The notes under the pieces are model-generated. The model saw only the letters and a program-made list of their open reading frames with translations. It ran no database searches and was not told where the DNA came from. Position numbers and translations under genes: made by a program. 64,000 bases of DNA from Burhinus oedicnemus (taxonomy: Eukaryota; Chordata; Aves; Charadriiformes; Burhinidae), in the NCBI GenBank assembly GCA_008921705.1, contig VFFE01007486.1, positions 692,217 to 756,216 of the forward strand. The letters run 5' to 3'. Shown here one piece after another: positions 11,752 to 21,560 of this stretch (position 1 is its first letter; each line of letters starts with the position of its first letter).

Positions 11752-12178
11752 TGTTAAGAATGGTTTGAGTTGGAAGGGACTTTTTAAAGATCATCTAGTC
11801 TAAGCCCCCTGCCATGGGCAGGGACACCTTCCACTAGACCAGGTTGCTCTAAGCCCCATCCAGTCTGACCTTGAACACTTCTGTCATGGTTTGGGCTGGA
11901 CTGGCCACTGAAACTTCCAAGGGTGGGGCATCCACAGCTTCTATGGGCAACCTGTTCCAGGGTCTTACCACCCTCATTGTAAAGAATTTCTTCCTTATGT
12001 CCAATCTAAATCTACCCTATTTCAGTTTTAAACTGTTAACCCTTGTCCTGTCACTACAGGCCTTGGTATAAAGTCCTTCTCCATCTTTCTTAATTTTAAT
12101 ACTTATAAGTATTAAAAGGCTGCAATAAGATGTCCTCAAGCCTTCTCTTCTCCAAACTGAACCTAGAAAGACCGTAGA
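11752..12178 (-). mobile_element. CR1 LINE, 3' end
   Basis: The sequence reads the reverse complement of a CR1 3' end: TTGGAAGGGAC, ATCATCTAGTC, CCCCTGCCATGGGCAGGGA, CTTGAACACTTC, CCTGTTCCAG and the segment ending CCTTCTCTTCTCC. It covers the 3' UTR and the last codons of ORF2, and is 5'-truncated as usual. The 3' octamer tail is eroded. A 31-bp segment foreign to CR1 interrupts it at 11882-11912 (see findings). Confidence 0.92.
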
Positions 12179-15100
12179 AAAAGTCTGCCCTTGTGCAATA
12201 GACTAGTTTGAAAGATTAATTTCTTGTGGGTTTTTTGTTGTTGTTGTTAGTTTATTTAAATGTTACTAACAGTTAGAAAACATACTGTCAACATCTTGCC
12301 TCTTTTATTCCTGCAGAGATTAAATATAGAAGTCAAAAGGTAATGGGTTAAATCAGTAAGTATAAGTTAATCATTCTTTCCTGATGGCAGGAATACCTCC
12401 AGATATTATGATAAAGGTAGAAATACTGACTGCAAGCCCGTAGTGACTGGGCAAGTCCTTCAATGACCATTTAACTGATGTGAAAAAGGTAATTCTCTGG
12501 GGACAGATGATCGCCAGATAGTTAAATGTGTTGGTAGCACTTACACAGAGATAAATAGTGAGAGGTGGGCAACACAGCTGGAAATGAACCAAAGCAGGCC
12601 ATTCAGTGCACCTGATACTGAAACAAATGGTGCAGGGGCTCGTACCCTGTGTTGGGACTCAGAACACCTCTGGGTACAAATCTTTTGGAAGGAGGTTAAA
12701 TAATAAACCCACTCTCCATAAAGAATTGGAAATTCTTAGATTTCCTATGCTTAGTGGTAGCCAAAGCCATTTTGTTTCACCATTAGAGGAAAAGGTTTAT
12801 AGGGTAACTCTCACCTCAAGGTTGAGGCACACATGCTGTTCAACACAAGTCCCATACTATAGACATTCCTTTCATTTGTTTTTAGCAGCAAATCTGAGCA
12901 AAAGGTAAAGATAACACATCAGTTTTGGCAAAGAAAGGTGGCTGTAGGTTTCAGATGTAACCTGCTATTTGTGACTATGTGAAATAGAATTAGTTCTGCT
13001 TGCCCGACAACATGAGAAGGTCCATGTTCTTATATATTTCTGAATTCCACACTTTCAACTTGAATTTGTAAAGCATGATATTGCTTTACAAAATAGAAAG
13101 TAGATGTTTTTTCAAGGCACAGCTATATATATACATAAATATATGAATTATCTAATCCAATAAACCCTTCCAGTTCAGTCTAACCCAAACTTAATGGTAA
13201 CATTAAGTTTGAAAACAAGAAGGTGGAGAAATGATTACTTTTTTGAGAATTCAACACTATTTGTGTTAGCTTCTTTCAACTGCATGCATAAATATTTAAA
13301 AGGCTCAACCCTTACATTTAATATTTTAAATCTTTCTTCTTATTACCTTCAGCAGAAAGAAAATCAGATTCAGGACAGAATTTAACAAGAAATGTTTCTG
13401 TAACAATTTCTTAAAACTAAGATGCTATCAAAAAAGTTGGTTCTAGAGCTGCCATTTCTGAAGAAAAGCTTCATTTCTGTGAAGTGTGGGACCGATCTGA
13501 AATGATTCTGATATGATCTGAAGTGCTGCAGATGCTGTATGTGCTTCAGTAAATAACAAGCAAACAACACTGATTAAGATCATTTCAGTCATTTCAATTC
13601 TTTTTCAATGCTGATTTTCAATATGTTATAATCCCTTTTGTAACTTATATAACCTTGCCATGATGATGAGACAGTTTCAATCATCCCCTTTTTTGAGGTC
13701 ACAGAAAATTTGACAAGAAAATGTGTATTTTTTTAGTTGCTGTTAACAGAAAAATCTACTTTGAAAGGGTGACTGAGATATAAATCTATGATGTATATGA
13801 GATCACTGATTTATTTTATTTCATTTAATGGAATCACATCTGTGGAAACAACAAATTAAGTCATGATGAGGCCAAGCCCCCTGAGGAGTCAGAGAGAAGC
13901 ATGGTTATTAAGCAAGGAGCAGTTAGGAAGCAATCATGCTGCTCTCTTTCCGTCCATGTAAGGCATTTCAGACTGGCTCTGGAGCCATCATCTCATCTCA
14001 GTGGCTGAAGAAACCATCAGCAAACTGAATCAACTTCTGTTTAAACACTAAGATCAGGTTCACAGATGAATCCTTTCAGTGCAGATTGGCACACTGAAAT
14101 ATAGTCTTAAATTTACATCTTATCTTCTTGTACTGCTTTTGGACATCCACAGACAAAATAGCTTTTCGCTTCTAAACCAAACAAAACCTTTTAGGAATGA
14201 CAAAACTATTGAGTGTCCTATATGTAGGTCTGATGCTGATACCATTGATATCAGCAGGAGTTTGGCAATTTAATTTCAGTGGGAAGATTAGATTGATTAA
14301 GCAATGGACATTAATAAAAATAGACTGTTATTAGTGTAGTTTAAAATTAGGCAAGTACTCTGTTTCAGTGATAAATCCTGAGCAAACCTAAGTACTTGGG
14401 TGAGCGCTCCATAATTTCAAATCCTGTATTTGTTAAAGACATGTTATTCTTTGTTCAGTCAGAACAGAAGATTACAGAAATAATTCTGCTGTTTCAAAAG
14501 AAATAGCTAGATAAAGAGATACCCTACTCCCACATTAAATTCAATAGGAATTTGTTCTGAGAGTAGGTGTACATGTGGAGAAAGTAAAAAAGAAGGTGAA
14601 AATGCGATATTTTATTAGGAGGAAAGATCTAGAAAGAAAACAGCATCCTTTCATTTAGACATGAATATACTTCTTTCTAATGGATGAAGGAAGTTCAGAC
14701 TGAGAAGATCACCCTTTTTATAGAAAGGCATTCTTTGGATTATCTTAATTGCAGGCAGGGTCTTGATCCCAGCATAGGATCCTACCCACTTCAGGCAGCC
14801 AAGCTTACAATTTTACTTCCAACTATGATCCAAGGAAAAAGATCATAAACTAATTCCTAGATATGTTGATGCTCCCTGGCATACACTGGCTGCCTAACCT
14901 TCTTCCAACAGAGCCAAACAGTTCATAACTCTGGTTTACCTGGATACTTAAGTACACAAATAATTGCATTGCCACAGCTTCACAGTGCAGTCAGGCTATA
15001 CCAGGAAATCTGGCTGAGAGATTCTTCAAAAAAGACCCAGTTAGTTCAGAGAAGACAGGAAAATGATGCCTTTACTGGAGTAATTTAAATCTCAAAAATA

Positions 15101-17104
15101 AGTAGCAAAGTATATTATTTAAATTTTGTTATGTGTTTCAGTTACTTTTACTGGAAAGTGGTGCTGGCCTTGGTATTTTGTAGTATTTGTTTCTTTGGTA
15201 ATTTCAGCCTCATGAAGGTTTATCTTACAGAGAGCTCCATAGTGGACCTTGTCTCCTCCCAACCCCAGCTACCTAATTTCTAAAGCACATAAATACTCGT
15301 CTCTATTCTATGGCTCTTGCACCTTTTAGACATCTCACGCTTGCCTGCTGATAAACGGGAGTTCAAAGCCAAGAGATGCTACTTGTCCAAGCGAGATCCT
15401 CAGTAGCTTCAGAGAAACTTGGTTCAGGCCACTAAATTTGTATCAAATATACTAGCTGATGATCTGATCTGTAGCTAGTGAGCATTAGGCTTATACATAA
15501 TTAACACCATTCAAAAGAGTCCCTTCAGACTTGATTTTTCTGCATCATATTAAAGTAGGGTGAGTAAGGCTGAAATTAATGGGGTGAGCAATGCTGTAAA
15601 ACTGATGGCAGAAGATTACAGGAACATGAACTGTTATTTCCCTTCATTTGACCCATCTTCTTCCATTTCATCAGGCACTACAGGAAAGAGGCACAGGACC
15701 TGGTAATACCAATATGCTATGCCAACAGTCTGGAGAGCTGCCTAAGCTAGCTAAGGTTTAATGTCATCTGCTGCACTTAATGATGTACTTCAGCAGCAGC
15801 AAGATAGGGAATTGCCATATCACTCTCTACTTGAGTGTGAAGAAATTTGCAACAAAATTTCTAAGGCTGGAATTACTATGACTGAAAATGTGTGTGTAAG
15901 CACTAAAACTGAAATACAAAACAAGGGTTTTAAAAGGGTTACAAAGTTAAAACCCCTGTATTGACAACATAGGACGCCGTTTCCAGAACACTATTCCCAG
16001 CAGTAAAATTAAGAAATGTATTGTCAAGACTAAAAGGCTTGCACTCAGAAACATTAAAGCACAGATGACTGTGAGTGAAGACCCTGGGTCCTAATACCAT
16101 GAAGACGGCAGCAAGATTGCAGTTTATCACATATACCAGTTCTTTTCCTGTTAGCTGCTCAGGAAAACAAACTGCAAACATGTATTTCAAGCATATGTGC
16201 CCAAAAAGGAAAAAAAAAAACAAAAAAACCCCAAACAGACAGCAGGCAAGCAATGTGACCTAAGATCTATGGAGACTGAAGTAAGCAAGATTCTTAGCCA
16301 AATTATGATCCTAACAGCTTATAACTACTAAAGGTTACAGAAGATCTGCCCAAAGACTGGTTTGTCATTGACAGTCAAGAGGACTCAGAGCTATTGTGAA
16401 GACTCAACTGCCAAGTCTCTTCTGCATAGCACAGAAGTGATTCTGGCCAGGCCAGCTGGATACACATGACCTCTTGCTTGTGAGAATGCAAATGCATAAA
16501 ATTAACATGCATAAGGGTTTTGTAAATAAATATCACCTTCCCCTTCCATAAGATCTCACATTTAGTTACATAGTACTAATTTCCACACATTACTATGCCT
16601 TTATTACTGATGATGTGTATATCAATAGTGTGTAATACATTGCTGAATTTGAATATACCTGTATTGCTATGTATCAGGCAAAATTAGGGACAATCAGAAA
16701 TCTAGTCTGTGTTAGTTCAAACCTCTGAAAGATCACATTCAAGACTCTACAGCAAAGTTGCATGTTTGCACTGTAGAAACCATACAAGACATAAGTTAGC
16801 ACTCTAACATCAATGTAAGCTCTCTCAAAAGCAGAGCCTGCTAACGTTATTTATACTCACAGCCTTTTTAGATAAAAGATGGCCTCATAGATGGGTAGGT
16901 TTCACCTGAGGAAAAAAAACACTCAGAAAAAACACCTCTTAAACACGCCCTTTTGTACCTTATTCATCATTGAACTCAACATATGTCTCAACATATAAAA
17001 AAACGTATGACTCAATATGGGGGAGTTTTATTCTATTGGCTACACACTTACTCATTTAAACTTATATCATTTCTGTATTAGCATTGTTTCTGTCTCTACA
17101 TGGT
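12179..17104. other. AT-rich DNA, no gene recognised
   Basis: There is nothing I can assign with confidence. At about 14205-14290 the phrases CCATTGATATCAGCAGGAG and AATTTCAGTGGGA resemble an old dispersed sauropsid repeat. Open frames of 60-105 codons occur on both strands (for example minus 15939-16253), at a number expected by chance for this base composition. A segment at 14939-15030 has good splice signals in the minus direction but stop codons in all three frames. Confidence 0.55.
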
Positions 17105-17733
17105 CAAGAGCCGGCTGAATATGAGCCAGCAGTGTGCCCAGGTGGCCAAGAAGGCCCATAGCATCCTGGCTTGTATCAGAAATAGTGTGGCCAGCAGGAC
17201 TATGGAAGTGATTGTCCCCTTGTACTTGGCACAGTGAGGCTACACCTCGAATACTGTGTTTAGTTTTGGGCCTCCCACTACAAGAAAGACATTGAGGTGC
17301 TGGACCTTGTTCAGAGATGGGCAATGAAACTGGTGAGGGGTCTAGAGAACAGGTTTTACAAGGAGTGGCTGAGGTAACTGGAGAAGAGGCTGAGGGGAGA
17401 CCTTATTACACTACAGCTACCTGAGAGGAGGTTGTAGTGAGGTGGATGTCAGTCTCTTCTCCCAAGTAACAAGCGATAGGACAAGAGGAAATAGCCACAA
17501 GTTGCGCCAGGGCGGGGTGTGATTGGATATTAGGAAAGATTTCTTCACCGAAAGGGTTATCAAGCATTGGAACAGGCTGTCCAGGGAAGTGGTGGAGCCA
17601 CCATCCCTGGAGGTATTTAAAAGACATAGTTGTGGTGCTTAGGAATATGGTTTAGTGCTGGACTTGGCAGTACTAGGTTTACAGTTGGACTCAATGATCT
17701 TAACGGTCTTTTCCAACCTAAATGATTCTATGA
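17105..17733 (+). mobile_element. CR1 LINE, 3' end
   Basis: A 5'-truncated CR1 starts in the C-terminal part of ORF2 (ATGAGCCAGCAGTGTGCCCA) and runs through the 3' UTR to AATGATTCTATGA at 17721-17733. About 105 bp (17115-17219) are identical to the CR1 copy at 26.75-30.12 kb, so both belong to the same subfamily. The reading frame is broken by several stops and indels. No target-site duplication is visible, as normal for CR1. Confidence 0.93.
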
Positions 17734-19130
17734 GTTTTATTACAGTGCAGCCCTGCATGAACATTATGCAAGTGCTTGTTGTGAAAATAACCTTGGTACC
17801 CAATTTAAGTACAGTCCAGTCTAACAAACTATAATATCCTTATACCATACAAACCAGTTAAACCAGTTAACTGGAGTCACAAGGTCTTCCCCTAACACAC
17901 TAAAAACCAAGCCTCTTTTGGATCAGAAATAAACAATTGCATGCAGCATTCTCCCCAGTCTTCATTTTCTTTTCCTAAACAGCAAGGCTCCTAAACAATT
18001 AAGTATTTGTGTTGCTTCCTTCTACTTGCCTGCACTGGCAAAAATCTTAACATATTCAACACTATTTAATACGCATTTACTATGGTCCTAATGCTAAAAC
18101 ACTTAAGTCAATAGAAAGTCAATATTCATTTTTTTGGGGTGAAAAAAAAAGTCAAGACATTGTATTTATACTTCACTGTTGGCCTAGAAAGGGAGTACCC
18201 ACATTAATGTTTCAGGGCTGATCAGGAACATGCTTTTGAAGCAAATCCTCTGAACTACACTTTCTTTCTTATTGCAAAGTAGTCTCAGAGTACGCAAACT
18301 CCATGCAGAAGAAGCTGAACCAGAAGATGCCCTCAGAGCACACTTAATGTTCTCCAGCTGCTAATGGGCATTTATCTAATGGGAACAAACTAGCATGCTG
18401 TAGCCATTGGTACCACAGCATGAGCTGTACCTACCCCTAACAGGTACCACTACAACTTAACGAAGACAGTGCCAAATAGCCTTTCCTTTATCCGATGGGG
18501 TAGAGAACATCAAGATGTATTCTGGTTTCTCCACTTTGACTCCTTTGCCCTCAGCTTTCTGCTTGTACACAGTAAAAATTCACGCTTCTGGTTTCCCCAT
18601 ACTGAGTTCTGCAATGATTCTTGTCTTTTATGTGGGGTTTGGGTTTTTTTTTTTATTTATTATCAGTCTCCCCTGCTGGGTGCAGGAGCGGGGTGAGGAC
18701 CACCCCAGCGAGGAAGCCCCTGCTTTGCAGAAGCTCAGCTGAGCTCCCCTGCTCAAAGCTGGCCCTGGTACAGTGCTCAAGCACACCCCTTATGCACACT
18801 AACAGACTTTTAAACTGATGAATCAGTACACAGGCTTAAAGGTACATAGTCTTTCAGTGTCTTCCTGCGTTACATCCAGGCACCATGATTAGAAACTGGA
18901 GGTCTTCTGGGTTTTTTTTGCAATTATGTTTTAACTAGAATTCATTTCCAGCTCAAAATAGATTTAAAAAAAAAATATTAAAACCAAAGTGATTTTCCTT
19001 TTTTTCCACAGGAAAAAAACCCAACTATATTTGCTTCTAAGAAGAAAAGAGAACAAAGCTACCACCAGTATCCTCAAAATCCCCTCTCAAAAGAACAAAA
19101 ACAGTATTTTTCAATGTACTGTCTGCATAC
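17734..19130. other. No gene recognised
   Basis: Mostly AT-rich, with homopolymer runs near 18640, 18910 and 18966. A stretch at 18287-18350 is open on both strands and follows a fair plus-strand acceptor, but shows no other support. Confidence 0.5.
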
Positions 19131-19164
19131 CTCCAAGGCTGCCACTGCCTGTGACACTTTCTTC
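19131..19164 (-). CDS. Candidate 34-nt coding microexon
   Basis: The minus strand has an excellent acceptor (AATTTTGTTTCCTGCAG), 34 nt, then donor GGAG|GTATGC. All three frames are open, so openness says little. Entered with one base, it encodes KKVSQAVAALE and leaves in phase 0, which joins the ATG exon at 20395-20411 upstream and the phase-0 acceptor of the terminal exon at 1528 downstream. Entered in phase 0, it encodes EESVTGSGSLG and leaves one base, which instead fits 30583-30650 upstream and 10739-10856 downstream. Both chains cannot be right for a single transcript. The splice signals are the strongest part of the evidence. Confidence 0.38.
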
Positions 19165-19189
19165 CTGCAGGAAACAAAATTAATAACTC

Positions 19190-20215
19190 CCGTTAAAAGA
19201 AGCCACCTCTGACCAAACGCCCAGGCTCACCAAGGCTGCGCTTGCCCTCTCCTGCTGCTCCCCCAGTAGCCGGCTGTACTGGTCACACCCGGTGCCTGGC
19301 GAAGGGGGAGGCCGTGACCCACCCTGTGCAGGGTCCAGGCGGTTCCAGCACTGGTGTGAGCGCCCCATCACCCGCCAAAACCTCCGCCAGTCAAGGGCTG
19401 CCCCTATCGGGCAGGTGGCTGTGCTGGTGGGGTGGGTACACATCAGGGAGCAAGTGAGGAGCGCTGGAAGTGGGGTGTCTTTGGGGAGCCCGGAGAGGAT
19501 GCACACACAGTGCCTGGTTGAGGGGGCATGGCTGGAGCTGCGGTCCTGGAAGGAGGCGCTCCATGCTGGCGAGGGGTGGCCCTGGGGAGCTGTGGCCATG
19601 GGTGACCCACACCAGGGCAGAGGAGCAGTGAGAAGCAAGGAGCAGGGGAGGACAAGGAGTGAGCAGTGGTCAGGCACCACACGCTGACCCCCCTTCTCCT
19701 GTGCCACCCGTCCTCGGCTCACAGAAGGGACTGGGAGGAAGGGAGTGTAACCTGGGGTGGGAATAAGTGGAGTTGATATGAAGAGGTGTTTCACACCGAA
19801 TCACAGAGTGGTAGGGATTGGAAGGGACCTCTGGAGATCATTTAGTCCAACCCCCCTGCCAAAGCAAGGTTCACCTACAGCAGGTTGCATAGGATGGCAT
19901 CCAGGCAGATTTTGACTATCTCCAGAGTCAGAGACTCCACCAGCTCTCTGGGCAGCCTGTTCCAGTGCTCTGACCACCCTCAAAGTAAACGAGCTTTTCT
20001 TCATGTTCAGATGGAACTTCCCGTGTTCCAGTTTGTGCCCCTTGCCCCTTGTCTTGTCACTGGGCACCACTGGAAAGAGCCTGGCCTCATCCTCTTGACA
20101 CCCACCCTTTGAAGTTGAGCTTGAGGAAGGGGGAGGAAAGGTGTTTCCCACTGTTTATTTTTGTCAATACCGGAGTCGGGAATTAAAAGTTTATGTTAAT
20201 CAGCAGTAAATTGAA
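19190..20215 (-). mobile_element. Degenerate LTR-like element with nested CR1
   Basis: GC-rich DNA resembles the solo LTR family: CCATGGGTGACCCACACC, then a later block GAAGTTGAGCTTGAGGAAGG followed by AGGTGTTT and GGAATTAAAAG. The latter sits on the right side of a CR1 copy (19796-20110) that splits the element. The outer boundaries are uncertain, and no terminal TG/CA pair or target duplication could be fixed. Orientation is taken as that of the solo LTR at 1687. It is clearly more diverged than that copy. Long minus frames here come from high GC and are not genes. Confidence 0.55.
19796..20110 (-). mobile_element. CR1 LINE 3' end, nested in LTR-like DNA
   Basis: The reverse complement of a CR1 3' end: GGGATTGGAAGGGACCTCTGG, GATCATTTAGTCCAACCCCC, CAGCCTGTTCCAGTGCTCTG, and an end at CCTCATCCTCTTGACACCC. 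Wording such as GGAACTTCCCGTGTTCCAGT and CACTGGGCACCACTGGAAAG sets it apart from the other CR1 copies here, so it belongs to a different subfamily. LTR-like sequence resumes directly after it. Confidence 0.92.
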
Positions 20216-20224
20216 GTGATGGAA

Positions 20225-20645
20225 GGTGTGGAGTCGAGGAAGTTTGCCCGCGGCAGTAACCGGTGGAGAAGGGGGGCGGATGCCCGTCAGGGGCTGGGAC
20301 TGACTGAAACTCCAGCCGCACCAGCCCGGAGCCTGCAAGGCCCTGAGAGGGGGGACGGGGGACAACGTGCTGCTGCGGGGTGCTCGGGGCTCACCGTGTG
20401 CTCCCAGCCATGGGGGGGGCGGGCTGACGGTCTTCCTCAGAGCGATGGGCTGCTAATGGAGGCGTTAGCAGGTGCTCAGCGCCGGCGGGGACCCCTGGGC
20501 ATCAGCCAGCAGCTGGAGGCGCTGCCCTGGCCGCGTTGCAGGCGGGCCCCGCCTGCCGGGGGAGCAGCCGGCGAGCTGGGAGTTGCCGCCTCGGCGGGGG
20601 AGGCCGACCCCTCCGGTGCAGAAACTGAGGTCTGATCCCGACGGG
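20225..20645. promoter_or_regulatory. CpG island, candidate promoter
   Basis: About 420 bp are strongly GC-rich and dense in CpG (roughly 40 by eye), unlike the CpG-poor surroundings. It includes GGGGGGGCGGGC-type GC boxes at about 20413-20424. It lies between two LTR-like blocks, so it may be host promoter DNA or a hypomethylated repeat remnant. A candidate translation start with a donor lies inside it on the minus strand. No TATA box is evident. Confidence 0.6.
20395..20411 (-). CDS. Candidate first coding exon (ATG in CpG island)
   Basis: On the minus strand the start sits in a good Kozak context (CCCCCCATGG), encodes MAGST and two bases of a sixth codon, and ends at a strong donor, CACACG|GTGAGC. 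The exit phase agrees with the 19131-19164 exon read as KKVSQAVAALE, completing an Arg codon at the junction. Both the CpG island and the donor are direct observations; that this is a gene start is inference. Capped-RNA or long-read cDNA data would settle it. Confidence 0.35.
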
Positions 20646-20889
20646 TGTATTGAAAGTCTGGCAAGCTTCTGGGGTTTGCGTTTTGCAGGGGCAAGAGGGG
20701 AAGTTTGTGAGGAGTGCTTATTCAGACTGGTAATGGTAACCCCAACAGTCTCGTTTCCAGGGGTGAGGGGTGGCGATTTACTGAGTGTATGTGCACGTGC
20801 TACAAAATTAATTCCTGTTGTCTGAGAGGAAGGGTTGTGTTTACAATTACTGTATATTAAAGTTGTGATTATGCTAAAAGTACAGCTTA

Positions 20890-21560
20890 TAAAGGGATGC
20901 GCATTCAAACGGGAACGCGAAGAGGCATGTTTCAAGAGAAGGTGGAGGAGCAAGCAGAGGAGAGGTGTGGGAAGGGCCATGGTTGGGCAGCTAGCTGGAG
21001 AGGTGCGTCCTGCCGAGGGGGTATGGCTCTGAGGGACTGGGGCCTGTGGGTGGGTTGCCCACACCGGGGGCACAGACACAGCCCAAGACTGTGGTTCACA
21101 GACAGCCCATGCTGGAACAGAGGAGCAGTCAGAAACAAGGGAGCCATGGGGGAAAAGAGGAAGAGGCAAAGACTGGCAAAAGGAAACCATTAGACAGCAG
21201 TAATAAGCCCCTCCACTGCGCACTGCTAAAAAAAGGAAAGCCGAGGCTAGGAGTCGAGAGAGGAGAGATGTTGGGCTAAGTTGAACCTGGGGAAGGGGCA
21301 ATGGGGAAAGTGTTTGCTAGGTGTTTGTTTAACTCAGTATTGAGGGGAAAATACTAAGACAATCAGGAATTAAAAGCTTACATTAGTTGGCAATAGATCA
21401 AATTAAATCAACTTCTCTGAGTCAAGACTGTGTCGACTGCCAACACTAGGACAAGCAAAGAGTAAGGACAAACTGTCTTCCCTCTTCTACCCTGCTTTCC
21501 TAGAGGTGTCTAAAACACTCTTGTCAATTTTTCTGTCTCCCCGCAGATAAAATGATAAAT
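20890..21560 (-). mobile_element. Degenerate LTR-like element
   Basis: Blocks shared with the elements at 19.2 kb and 1.7 kb: CCCATGCTGGAACAGAGGAGCAG, split here by substitutions; AAGTTGAACCTGGGGAAGG; GGAATTAAAAGCTTACATTAG; and AATTAAATCAACTTCTCTGA followed by GTCAAGACTGTGT. The last blocks align with the solo LTR at 2580-2625. Ends are not definable. It could be the partner LTR of the 19.2-kb block, but the DNA between them shows no retroviral frame. Confidence 0.5.

Noticed and set aside
14939..15030. Minus-strand segment with good acceptor (TTTTTTGAAGAATCTCTCAG) and donor (CCAG|GTAAAC)
   Set aside because: All three frames contain stops. It is a clear pseudo-exon and a useful warning about the other exon candidates.
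15939..16253. 104-codon minus-strand open frame after a pyrimidine-rich tract
   Set aside because: No good donor within or after it. At this base composition several frames of about 100 codons are expected by chance in 64 kb of six-frame sequence.
19190..21560. Full provirus with the two LTR-like blocks as its ends
   Set aside because: The roughly 670 bp between them have no gag, pol or env likeness and contain a CpG island; the blocks differ in state and boundaries are unclear.
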